From Pectinophora gossypiella (taxonomy: Eukaryota; Arthropoda; Insecta; Lepidoptera; Gelechiidae), in assembly GCF_024362695.1 (NCBI RefSeq), contig NC_065408.1, positions 16,427,518 to 16,491,517 on the forward strand: a stretch of 64,000 nt of DNA, given 5' to 3'. A program made the position numbers and the translations under genes. The notes beneath the pieces are model-generated. The model was not told where the DNA came from. It saw only the letters and a list, made by a program, of their open reading frames with translations, and searched no databases. Of this stretch, positions 54,919-64,000 are shown piece after piece; the first letter of the stretch is position 1; every line of letters begins with the position of its first letter.

Positions 54919-55129
54919 GACGTCCAAGTTAAGACAAGCTCGCTCCGGCCTTTTTTTTATCGTTGAAAAAATTTTACATAATGATACAATTGAATCGCAT
55001 TGCTAAACCTTGCAGGTTTGTCTCAATGCAATATTGCGCTATTGTTACAGTTTGTACTTCGGGAGTATACTACTAATTAATTACACTATTGAATAAATCT
55101 TAAATATATAAAAGAAGAAACTGACTGAC

Positions 55130-55474
55130 TGACATATCAACGCACAGCCTAATAGGCTAAACGTAAGCACTTGAAATTTGAAAGGGACGTAGCTTAGGTA
55201 CCGTAGATGTGCACTAAGAAAGGAATTCCCGCAATTCCCACGGGAACGGGAATTAGCGGGAAAATCATTTTGTATGAAAAATCTAAACCGCTTAAGTTAG
55301 ACGCTTGAAATTTGGCATGCAGGTACCTTAGTAAACTTAAAGCTTAGTTGCAACAGGATATTGCAAAATTCCCACGGCTACGGGAGTTAGTGGGAAAAAA
55401 CATTTGTATGAAAAAATGTAAGCCGCGTAATAAGATACACGCCACGCGGACGAAATCGCGGGCAAAAGCTAGTA
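55130..55474 (+). repeat. Moth repeat ending in AAAGCTAGT (possibly Helitron)
   Basis: Two partly repeated modules (GCAATTCCCACGGGAACGGG and GCAAAATTCCCACGGCTACG) and an end CGCGGGCAAAAGCTAGT. CTAG-type ends are expected of Helitrons, but I see no clear 3' hairpin or 5' TC, so the class is tentative. Confidence 0.4.
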
Positions 55475-55915
55475 AAGTATATAAGTCAAACGCATACACA
55501 AACGAAAGAACCAGTAGAATAGGTACTTCGCCACAAGTGAGGCGCATCGTACCTACGTATGAGCGGGCGATTCCGAGAAACGTAAGGGACTACAAGCGCC
55601 ATTTTATGTACTTTAGTATGTTTTTATTTATTTATTGCTTTGCATAAGATCACTTGCATGTAATTCGTAATAGATCCGTTTCTTTTTTCATTAGTTTTCA
55701 TGCATACTCCTAGCTGTGCTTCATATCTACTTCTATCCTAGGAGTATATATGAAGTTACTACTCCTAGGATAGAAGTAGATACTCATTTTTGCAAGACAC
55801 CCTAAATTTGATCGCGATATACACGCATAGTCAATACAAACAAAACAGACATAAAGTAAAAAAATAAACATTTTGTTCAACATTATGAGATTAGAGAGAG
55901 CTAAGTAATATAATA
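55475..55915. other. Unannotated intron sequence
   Basis: A short inverted repeat at about 55710-55785 (CTTCTATCCTAGGAGTA). No exon. Confidence 0.4.
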
Positions 55916-55919
55916 TTGA

Positions 55920-56211
55920 GGAGCTCGTTGGCGCAGCGGTAAATGCGCTCGGTCTGCGATTGTTGAAGTTAAGCAACTTTCGCAAAGGCCGGTCATAGGA
56001 TGGGTGACCACAAAAAAAAAGTTTTCATCTCGAGCTCCTCCGTGCTTCGGAAGGCACGTTAAGCCGTTGGTCCCGGCTGCATTAGCAGTCGTTAATAACC
56101 ATCAATCCACACTGGGCCCGCGTGATGGTTTAAGGCCCGATCTCCCTATCCGTCCATAGGGAAGGCCCGTGCCCCAGCAGTGGGGACGTTAATGGGCTGA
56201 TGATGATGATA
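55920..56211 (+). mobile_element. SINE-5S, forward, full length
   Basis: Starts GGAGCTCGTTGGCGCAGCGG, then GAAGTTAAGCAACTTTCGC, GGATGGGTGACC, core CCGTGCTTCGGAAGGCACG then TTAAGCCGTTGGTCCCGG, and ends GACGTTAATGGGCTGATGAT. Confidence 0.85.
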
Positions 56212-56382
56212 CACGCCTGGATCTTCCTCTTCCAACTCTACCACTTACACCCTCATCATTCATCATCACTAATTTAACCCTTTCATGGACAGAGGTCATG
56301 GGTCATTGATGGTCCATAATAGGTAATAACCTCGGTGGTAACCTTGGAATCGGAACGTCATTAGACGTTCTGTCCTTGAAAT

Positions 56383-56505
56383 TGTTAAGAGCCACGCTCT
56401 TGTCGGTGTAGCATCCTTCATGCTACTTTTAAGAGAAAAATAGAGCAGTAGGTTCCCTCTTGCCATCGGCCCCGCAGTACTCTGCAGACGTGAGTCATCA
56501 TTAAT
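56383..56505 (-). mobile_element. Family E 3' part
   Basis: AAGAGCCACGCTCTTGTCGG to GGCCCCGCAGTACTCTGCAG. It lies about 195 bases from the exon 1 donor. Confidence 0.7.
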
Positions 56506-56698
56506 TTTCGTTATTTTTTTCTACATGTCCGAACCAAGTAAGTATCCTTTTCTCAATTCGCTGAGCTTTAGCTTTTTAGCCCTGATTTTTGATTTTGATT
56601 TTTGATTTGCTCCTTTTGTTATTGTCAATAAGATTTTTTATTTTAGCAAAATATTGCAGATACGTCAGTTTGGAAGACCAGGCACGAATTCTACTTAC

Positions 56699-56841
56699 CC
56701 TGTAAGAAGTTGACGGTCTTGCACATGACTTCCCCGAAGTACCAGAGCAGCGTGACAGACTTCGCGATCTGCACGGGCATGCAGAACAGGGTGACCAGCA
56801 GGTCCGCCACCGACAGGTTCACGAGGAAGATGTTCGTTACG
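56699..56841 (-). CDS. Neuropeptide-type GPCR, internal exon 1 of 4 visible (TM2 to start of TM3)
   Basis: This is an internal exon of a class A G-protein-coupled receptor, a plasma-membrane protein that binds an extracellular ligand. It holds 47 codons plus split codons at both ends. It opens with the end of ICL1 and TM2, NIFLVNLSVADLLV, where the Asp is the conserved D2.50. Then come ECL1 with the usual W-FG (WYFGEVMC) and the TM3 Cys expected to pair with ECL2. The acceptor is a T-rich tract ending ttgcag and the donor is gtaagt. The exon ends after the first base of a Gly codon, which exon 2 completes. The upstream exon with TM1 was not found up to 64000. Family membership is sure. The ligand and ortholog are not: the NLSVADLL and FLQG motifs resemble insect peptide receptors such as the allatotropin/orexin-like group. 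Confidence 0.9.
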
Positions 56842-56997
56842 CTGCAACAACAAATAAATGCACTATAGTACTTCATATAAATTTATTTATATATTTTTTA
56901 ATTATTATTTATATTTATGTTTATATATAAGAAGAGCGGCTTACGGTCATTTGAGGCTAGAGTAAGACCCAGAGGGGAATTGGTGCGGGCGAGGGTC

Positions 56998-57063
56998 TTA
57001 TTCAAATTCAAATTCAAAAAATATCTTTATTCAATAGGTAACATAGTTACACTTTGAATCGTC
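56998..57063 (-). repeat. LINE 3' tail
   Basis: TTCAAATTCAAATTCAAAAA then ATCTTTATTCAATAGGTAAC, a reversed LINE end like 47380-47440. Confidence 0.55.
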
Positions 57064-57068
57064 AATAA

Positions 57069-57424
57069 TTCTTCTATCGTGTGGGTTATGAGGTGGAGTA
57101 TCAACCTCATCAACCTTGGTGTCAGGGTTATTAGAATAGAATAGAATAGAAAAAGTTTAAGTTATTAGTGAGCCGCCAAAGGCCCCCCTGACATGTAACG
57201 ACTACTTATTTAAGTACATCAGTAAGTAGTAACCGGACTAACGGCTTAACTTTCCTTCCAAAGCACGGATCATCTTACTTTTGGACAATCATGTGATCAG
57301 CCTGTAATGTCCTAACCAAACTAGACACCCCAAAGTATTTTTTGGGGTATGTCCCCATCGGGAATCGAACCCAGGACCTCAGGATCGTGAGCCCAACGCT
57401 CAACTACTGGACCACGTAGGTCGT
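57069..57424 (-). mobile_element. SINE-C with simple-repeat insertion
   Basis: CTTCTATCGTGTGGGTTATG to a head with GGGAATCGAACCCAGGACC and CCACGTAGG. A (AGAAT)n-containing insertion sits at about 57130-57165. Confidence 0.8.
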
Positions 57425-58130
57425 TGGGCGGAGGGTTACTGTCATTACTTATACTATACCTGCAAGTGATTAAAGCTATTACTTATATATATAGCTGAAA
57501 AGTACTTAAAATGCTATTTTAGTCGGCGTTAAAAGATTAAACCCTAAACAAGCTTTTAGTTTAATTAAACCTGACCTAACCTCTAACGGTATTGTTCTCA
57601 TTAAACAAAAAACCTATTGTAAAACTAAAAAGACTTTCTTTTAACAAGGACAGTTATAAAAATATATTGTCCAGGGTGAGAATTGCCAAAGCCACGATGA
57701 TCTGAATTTCGTAGTTACTGATAATATTTCTTATATCGCGTGGTGTCAGGATATTATTGAACCGCGGTCCGTGGAACTTTAGAATAGAATAATTTATTTG
57801 CCAGGAAACAGTATTTACAAATGTTATTCTATACAGTAGTCCGTGTTTTCAGCTTACAAGTAAGCATGCAAATGTATGGTATTGTGCTACACATGCATCT
57901 ACAATTACATAAGAATTATATAATACACATCAATCATAAAATAAAATAATAACAAAACTCTAATTAACAATGACAAAGTTTAGTTTTCTAGAAATTCATT
58001 GACACTATATATCAATGTTGTAGCAACCATTTTGTCAAATTAACTTTAAGAGCAGCTTTGGTCATATTTGTAAATGCGGTGGGAAGTATATATTATAACT
58101 ATACACATATTCGATATATTCCTCATTATA
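57425..58130. other. Intron or upstream sequence with a possible LINE tail
   Basis: About 57780-57990 is AT-rich and LINE-tail-like (TTATTTGCCAGGAAACAGT). No TM1-type exon found. Confidence 0.4.
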
Positions 58131-58135
58131 TATAA

Positions 58136-58560
58136 CTATACAAATATTATATATTCCTCTTTTAAATATATTTCCGGGCAGGAGGTTGATATAGCTGGTT
58201 CATAATATGCCTTCTTGTTTGTCTCTGGATCATTTGACCCCGGGTTTTCCAATTGTTGGGATTTGATGCCACGAATATACATCATCCCTGATGTATATGC
58301 AGGACAGTGGTAAGATGCCAAGCTTTTTGAATAGCGGTTTGCAGCTGTCATCAAACCGAGCACGGCACAGTGCTCGTATAATTTTTTTTGGAGTTTAAAA
58401 GCCCTATCAACATCCATTGAATTACCCCAAAGTAGCAGGCCATAGCTCAGTACAGATGACACATAGCCATGGTATGCCATTAGTGCTGGTTGTGTGGATA
58501 TTGTTTGTCTAAGTTTTCTTAGTACATATACAATGCGACTTCTGAAATGCCAGTACATGG
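58136..58560 (-). pseudogene. LINE ORF2 fragment downstream of RT
   Basis: A 140-codon minus frame contains VLRKLRQTISTQPALMAYHG, VSSVLSYGLLLWGNS, VDRAFKLQKK and a degraded end. S-Y-G-L-L-x-W-G is the conserved segment after the RT of jockey/CR1-type LINEs. The RT itself is missing. Confidence 0.75.
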
Positions 58561-58611
58561 CTCATATAAAGACTTCGAACTAACAGCTTAGCAGTAAGTT
58601 TACGCGGTTAC

Positions 58612-58727
58612 TATCATAATTAAAGCACATAATAACGGGTTCTTACCGCGTTTAGATGGGAAATATCGGGAGTCTCATATCCCCATCTAAACGCGGTAAG
58701 AACCCGTTATTATGTGCTTTAATTAAG
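58612..58727. mobile_element. MITE-J, short form
   Basis: AATTAAAGCACATAATAACG and TTCTTACCGCGTTTAGATGG, mirrored to AACCCGTTATTATGTGCTTT. Lacks the central part of the 50594-50830 copy. Confidence 0.8.
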
Positions 58728-58734
58728 CTTAGCA

Positions 58735-58998
58735 GTAAGTAAGAATGAATGAATAAGCCAGGCGAATCAAATAGGTATCTCGCTGGTATGCAACCAGTTT
58801 TACGTGTGCTGTCAATTTCATTCTGTCGCGTTATTGACCAGTCTAAAATTTGTAGAGTTGTTTAAGATTTCTGCCTAAAATTGACGTATGATCTATTTTT
58901 ATGCCTGTCGATTACTCGTCCCTTTCCTTTTCAGCGGATAAGAAAATATCAAATATAACTTAGAATAAAATTAGATGATGTGTACTGAAATTAGCACC
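58735..58998. mobile_element. MITE-L, partial
   Basis: GCTGGTATGCAACCAGTTTT, TGCCTGTCGATTACTCGTCC and TGTACTGAAATTAGCACCAT. Confidence 0.65.
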
Positions 58999-58999
58999 A

Positions 59000-59595
59000 T
59001 TATCATCTAATTTAGTATGGAAATTGAGGAAGGGTCCGTAAGAAAAATATGTCGTGTATTTTTTTTATATATTTTCCTGCTCGCTAAGAAAATGGTGTTC
59101 GGTGTCGAAACTCGAGGAAAAAGCTTTCCTTACTTTATAATTGAAAAATCAAACGTGATTACACAATTTTCAACACAAGTTATTTTTTTACCCGCCTACC
59201 GAGCAAGTACTTAGTACGACAAGGGAAGCTTAATAAATACTTTTTTCATAATAAAATACTCCTTGCTTATATTAAAGGTCTATTTTTGTACGTCTACGGG
59301 TTTGAAAATAGCTGATTAATTTAAATTTTAATTATATGATGGCGTTGGGTACGAGTATTTACTGTCGAATGAGGTTTTAGCTAAGTAATCACGCTGAACG
59401 GAAAACGGTTTCTAAATGTAGCACCGCGACTTGCGCAGAAGAGGTTGACTGTCAAACATCTGTGAGATGGACTCACGGTGGACTCGACAGTGCAGCAAAC
59501 TTGCTGAAGCGTGAAATAATACGTTCCCAATAAGGAAACGAAAGTTCCACAGCCATCAGTCAATATTCCCTTACACGATTACCTCTCCCCTTCTC
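59000..59595. other. Non-repetitive-looking upstream sequence
   Basis: No recognised repeat at about 59240-59590 and no convincing exon. It would be a candidate for 5' intron or regulatory sequence of the receptor, but nothing specific supports that. Confidence 0.35.
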
Positions 59596-59596
59596 T

Positions 59597-59830
59597 TTAT
59601 TTAAGAGCTGCGCTCTTGTCGGTGGAATAATCGCCTTCAATACTCCATGCATAGGGCGTGTGGAACGGTGGTTCCCCCAATCGCCTTCCGTTCTGCAGTA
59701 CACCTACCAATTTCTCAATCGGTGGTGTTCTAGCTAGAGCCCTACCAGAATCCATTTCCTCTGCCTCCAACCAGTACTGATACCGCTGCTGCTACTCGCT
59801 ACTTCACAAGATCGCCCGATTACCTACGCC
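59597..59830 (-). repeat. Family E relative, diverged
   Basis: TTTAAGAGCTGCGCTCTTGT, CGGTGGTTCCCCCAATCGCC and TTCTGCAGTACACC align in order with family E, with many changes. Confidence 0.5.
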
Positions 59831-59928
59831 TACGATAATAATAGCCATGTGCCAATAACGTTGAACTCATGAAGGCTGTGTGTGTATACTTCTCCAACTT
59901 AAAACACCTTTACAACTTTTCCAACAAC

Positions 59929-60150
59929 GGCCTCCGAGGTCCATTGGCTGAGCGTTGGGCTCACGATCCGGAGGTCCCGGGTTCGAATCCCGGTGGGGAC
60001 ATATTACAAAAATCACTTTGTGGTCCCTAGTTTGGTTAGGATATTACAGCCTGATCACCTGGTTGTCCGAAAGTAAGACGGTCCGTGCTTCGGAAGGCAC
60101 GTTAAGCCGTTGGTCTCGGTTACTACTTACCGATGTAAGTAAGTAGTCGT
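59929..60150 (+). mobile_element. SINE-C, tail missing
   Basis: GGCCTCCGAGGTCCATTGGC, CCCGGGTTCGAATCCCGG, GTCCGTGCTTCGGAAGGCAC. It breaks off after AGTAGTCGTTACTTG. Confidence 0.82.
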
Positions 60151-61100
60151 TACTTGTGTCTGTTTATCACACTGGGCATGACGTAATGGCCTTTAATCTT
60201 TCGAACGCCGGAACGCAGATCTCGACCAGACACAATGTAAAATCTATTGTGTCTGGTATCTCGGCATATGAGAGGTTAATGCCGACCATACAATACACAG
60301 AAAGCCAGAAACCTTCGTAAGGTGTGGGTACTGAGTTCACCTTGCGATGTATTTGCCTCTGAAGTACCCTAATTGGGTTAAAGACGTGAGCTTATGTTAC
60401 GATATAACGAACGACATACAACATACGTCTGTATAGATAGATAAAATACTTAATTGAGCACAATGGTCATGATACAGAAAGGCACAACAGGCGGCATTAT
60501 TGCAGCAATTTGTTCCAGGCAACCTTTGTGTACAGAAAAAAATGGTACAAATATAATAGAAGCAGAGGGTTAGTGCATTCTGACATAAAAATAATTAAAA
60601 TAACTTATATACATACAACGTAGAGGAATATTCCATTAAAATCAAATCAAATATATTTATTGCACACAACATACAAAACAAAACAGAAACAGTCGGTTTA
60701 AAAAAATGATGGGTTTAATTTATTCAACCGGCAATTGAATCATTAAGTTTTTTTTTGGATGATTTTCCCCGAAAGGCAAAGCAAAGGGAACTATGCCCAT
60801 ACAGCCATGTCTTATGTATTTTTTGATGATGTTTAATGAAATGATGAAAGGTGATGACGATGAATGTCGAAACCTAAGTCGCTACCCTCGGAACAGACTC
60901 CTACTCCGAACCACAAACGAATTAACTCAAAAGTCCGCATAAACTTTCGAGTAATGAAGCGGCTTCTTGACATGAAGCGAAAATAGATAGGTACACTTTA
61001 TTGACTATTCTAATATGACACTATCGTCAAAGTTTTCACACCACTTCGTATTAAATATTTAGATTATTCAATGAAGAAAGCGAAGTTCGAAGTGAACATT
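60151..61100. other. Repeat-derived and unannotated sequence
   Basis: About 60290-60400 is a dispersed repeat (CTTCGTAAGGTGTGGGTACT). About 60430-60560 and 60640-60700 are LINE-type tails (GCAACCTTTGTG, ATATTTATTGCACACAAC). No exon. Confidence 0.4.
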
Positions 61101-61104
61101 GTTT

Positions 61105-61310
61105 TCGAATTCATGTTTGAATCATAAATGATTATCACGTGCTCAGCGGGGAAAAACATCGTGAGAAACCCACATTCCCGAGAAATGCATTTTCTGAGGT
61201 ATGTGATCTAACCTGTATAGGGCTGAATTTCCCTTTGCGGGTTGGAAGGTCAGACATGCAGTCGCTTCGAAAACCGGACCTGTCAAATCTTCAGCTTAGG
61301 GAGATGATGA
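61105..61310 (+). mobile_element. SINE-A, head missing
   Basis: CGAATTCATGTTTGAATCAT, ACCCACATTCCCGAGAAATG, TGTGATCTAACCTGTATAGG, and an end at GGAGATGATGATGATG. Confidence 0.75.
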
Positions 61311-61776
61311 TGATGAATGAAGAAAGCAACCGTCCCGTTCTCGTTCCCGCCAAAAAGTCCCCTGGGCGTTTCAAGGGCTTTTAATTGATGTACCAAATTC
61401 AATTTTATAATATAATTATCGCTATGTATTAAAGTCTTCACACAGTAGTGACGCCATGTTTTGTTTACTTAATATATTGATGTATAATTCAAATTAAATC
61501 AAATCAAATCAAATATACTTTATTGCACATAACTAAAAATTCAACAATCAGACAAAACACATGAATACAGTACAATTATGTTAGTGTTATGTTGTATAAT
61601 TATGTTATAATATAACATAACAACCCAATAACAGTTAAGTAACATAATGCTACGCGAGAAAATAACATATTCAGTAAAGGTTATTAACATTTAGTTACGA
61701 TTTCCGCAATGTAACGCCTGATTCTCCAAAGCCATTCAACCAGCCGTAGTCATGTACCCGCTTAAATCAATATACA

Positions 61777-61998
61777 GGATGTTAGTAACATCGTAACGAA
61801 AACTTTGAGGGATGATTCAGACTATGATTCTGAGTTGACATCAAGTGGAATTTTCCATCGCAGAAGTACGGAACTGAAAATAATTATAAAAACACTATTC
61901 ATGATTTTTTCCGATAGGAAATTGCTCTTGATATTAAAACAGAATCATTGTCTGAATCATCCTGCTCAGTATTAGGTATGATGTAAATAACATCCTGT
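61777..61998. mobile_element. MITE-G, single unit
   Basis: CAGGATGTTAGTAACATCG with AAAACTTTGAGGGATGATTC on the left, mirrored to GATGTAAATAACATCCTG. Confidence 0.75.
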
Positions 61999-62569
61999 AT
62001 ACGAAGTAATTACTTACTTAGCAAATACACATTATCAGAACACAAAACCGTTGTTTAAATCAATGCTGTGAAGTTCAGTGACCTCTGATACGGTGACTTT
62101 TAGCTATAGCCTTCATGGTTGGTATATCACTAAACACTGTAAAACAAAAGCCTATTGTCACCATAATATAATGAATAAAACGTAAGCGCCTTTTTAAAAA
62201 ATCACATTCGGTTCTTTGACAAAAACTCGATTTCTTTAAATTAATTTCAACATCACATCCTCCTCCTCCTTGGGGGATCCTTGGGGGAGGCCTATGCCCA
62301 GCAGTTGGCGTCGTACGGCTGATAATGATGATAAAATAACATAAGCTCACGACTATAACCCATTCAGGCAAGATGAACTAAGTACCCACACTTCACCGGG
62401 CTTTCTGTTAGGCCAATGTGATGTGTTTGTGAAAACTGCACTTAAGACAAGTCCGGTACCGGTTCGGTTCGAACCGACACTCCCAGTTTGAGAATTAATT
62501 TCAATTCGGGTAAAAATTGAGGCCCCAATTTTTTACCCCCCAATTTTTTTGATTTGCTTTGAGGTGGCC
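61999..62569. other. Repeat debris
   Basis: About 62265-62335 is a SINE-like 3' end (CTATGCCCAGCAGTTGGCGT, GGCTGATAATGATGAT). 62340-62460 matches the dispersed repeat at 46690-46800. Confidence 0.4.
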
Positions 62570-62702
62570 CCACCTCAAAGCAAATCACCTAAAAAAGCAA
62601 TATTTGCTATTTGACATTTGTTTGCATTGGGCACTTACTTTTACATGCGCAAATGTCAAATTGCAATATTGCTTTTTAGATTAATTACTTTGATGTGGCA
62701 TT
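62570..62702. mobile_element. MITE-K, third copy
   Basis: AAAGCAATATTTGCTATTTG, GCACTTACTTTTACATGCGC, and the right end TACTTTGATGTGGC. Confidence 0.65.
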
Positions 62703-62994
62703 TTCAATAAGCCCTCAAGATTGAAACCAGCGTGCCTGTTTCAAGGTTTTGTTTACGAAAATCACATCCAAATGTGATTATTCGAAAAGGTGTGGTTTTC
62801 ACTATAACGTGACGTTATGTTGATACACTTTGTTTGTTTCGGTAATGTGGAAATAAACAGAACCATGATTTGTCCTTGGTTACAAATTAGGGGTGCAGCC
62901 TGAAGCTAAAGTAATAGCAGAATATGAAGCGACCTAATTGTATCGGAGATTATTAAACCTGTGATGGCACTCTTCGGCAAACGTGGGACTTACA

Positions 62995-63125
62995 TTATTT
63001 ATTTATTTATAAAGTACAGCGACATCATCAGCAAATGGAATTCTATAGTCTCTGCTTTCCCCGGTGGGTAAGAGGCGTGAGTTTATGTATGTATGTATAG
63101 CCACATACATACATACATAAACTCA
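62995..63125. repeat. Juxtaposed LINE ends
   Basis: 62995-63026 is the reversed TAAA-tailed LINE end (TTATAAAGTACAGCGACATC). 63027-63100 is a forward LINE-F end (GAATTCTATAGTCTCTGC to GTGAGTTTATGTATG). 63101-63125 repeats it in reverse. Confidence 0.55.
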
Positions 63126-63359
63126 CTTTTTTACATTTAGAAGGTTACGGTATTGTGCCTAGATGTATATGGCAATGACGACGTACATAACTTATACAAT
63201 TCAGGGTAAGTATTTAAAAATAAAGTAAAATTAAAATTACACAGCAAACTAAAAAATTAGAAATTATAAAAATATTAGGTAAATATAAGTACCTCTATAA
63301 GTTAATATAAGTAATTCAAATCTGTTGAGCTTAATATGATCTAGAATTTTTCTCATATA

Positions 63360-63556
63360 TATATTCAGCGGATATTGACTAAATTGGAGATGTCCTTTGA
63401 AAAGGTTTAATAAGATCTACTCTGAACCGGCGTGCGTGTATGAAGCGATTGGTGAATGTGGAGGAAGCAAGAGAAGTGTGTGAGGATCGAAGCAAATGGA
63501 ATTCTATAGTTTCTGTTTACCCCGGTGGGGAATAGGCGTGAGTTTATGTATGTATG
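63360..63556 (+). mobile_element. LINE-F 3' end
   Basis: AAATTGGAGATGTCCTTTGA, CTACTCTGAACCGGCGTGCG and GGAGGAAGCAAGAGAAGTGT, ending GTGAGTTTATGTATGTATG. Confidence 0.75.
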
Positions 63557-63699
63557 GAATACATCAAGATTTAAAATTTTGTCTCTAAGATCATAGTGTA
63601 ACGAGTCCGCTCGGGCTCTAAACCTGAATTTATGTTTGGATCATAGATTATTGACATCACATGGTTTCTAAGATTTGTGTCCGGGTAATTTTATTTTAA

Positions 63700-63835
63700 A
63701 CAGACAGAGTCGCGTCAGACAGAGTACTGCGGGGCGGAAGGCAAGAGGGAAACCACTGCCCTATTTTTCCCTAAAAAAGTAGTATGGTGAAATGCTACAC
63801 CGACAAGAGCGTGGCTCTTAAATTGATGATGATGA
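63700..63835 (+). mobile_element. Family E 3' part
   Basis: GTCGCGTCAGACAGAGTACT, GCGGGGCGGAAGGCAAGAGG, GCTACACCGACAAGAGCGTG and (GAT)n. Confidence 0.8.
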
Positions 63836-64000
63836 ATTTTATTTTATTTTTTAATTCTAGGAGAACCAACAGTTATCAAAAACAAGTTAAAGACTGGAAT
63901 AAAACATCAGAATCAATTAAAGGTTCTCACAAATAGAATTAGAATAATTAGTTACAAAAAAAAAAAAGCGTTGAGTCTTGACAGTAAGCAACGTTGTAGA

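Noticed and set aside
59381..59563. Possible TM1 exon (minus strand; one frame has LIGNV)
   Set aside because: There is no hydrophobic run of TM length around it, an in-frame stop lies upstream, and no donor of the required phase is present.
61139..61384. Repeated short frame of the type FPRNAFSEVCDLTCIGLNF (also at 4831, 20601, 36008)
   Set aside because: It is the SINE-A body read in frame, recurring with every copy and broken differently each time.

Overview
The window looks like lepidopteran nuclear DNA: AT-rich, intron-poor in coding sequence and crowded with repeats of a kind I associate with moths (tRNA-headed SINEs, palindromic MITEs, RTE- and CR1/jockey-type LINE ends, a DIRS element). 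A noctuid-type moth is my guess, not something the sequence proves. There are no operons, ribosome-binding sites or CRISPR arrays. The only host gene I can support is one class A (rhodopsin-like) neuropeptide-type G-protein-coupled receptor on the minus strand, running through most of the window. Four consecutive exons are visible at 56841-56699, 49208-48982, 31957-31852 and 6271-6174, joined by introns of about 7.5, 17.0 and 25.6 kb. Their splice phases (1, 0, 1) agree exactly, and together they cover TM2 to the third intracellular loop. The first coding exon (N-terminus, TM1) and the last (TM6, TM7, tail) are not visible and are probably outside the window.

Layout: 1-6.2 kb is the 3'-most visible intron or flank, with SINE pieces, a GATC-rich MITE (267-596), a TIR element (3652-4299) and a 100-bp tandem duplication (5688-5887). 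Exon 4 is at 6.2 kb. A decayed DIRS retrotransposon fills about 7.8-12.5 kb, with both 153-bp inverted terminal repeats and an internal complementary region still readable. From 13 to 31 kb come SINEs, a long-TIR element with a 10-bp duplication (18412-18703), an RT-less LINE (21963-23332) and a Harbinger-like element nested beside a MITE (24.0-25.0 kb). Exon 3 (31.9 kb) lies only tens of bases from an RTE-like LINE fragment. From 33 to 48 kb come a full-length SINE with a tRNA-like and 5S-rRNA-like head (33322-33595), several two-unit palindromic MITEs and a twin-primed LINE insertion (47573-47805). Exon 2 is at 49 kb, exon 1 at 56.7 kb, and 57-64 kb holds more repeats.

The repeats form an interacting community. 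Several SINE families with different heads share one hairpin-containing central core. A non-autonomous family shares its 3' tail with an RTE-like LINE, which suggests that LINE moves it. Nested insertions with clean target-site duplications give a relative order of activity. The most unusual items are the tRNA/5S composite SINE, the shared SINE core, the DIRS element with its complementary region, and the two-unit MITE. Repeat names here (SINE-A, MITE-G and so on) are local labels. All similarities were judged by eye, with no database search.
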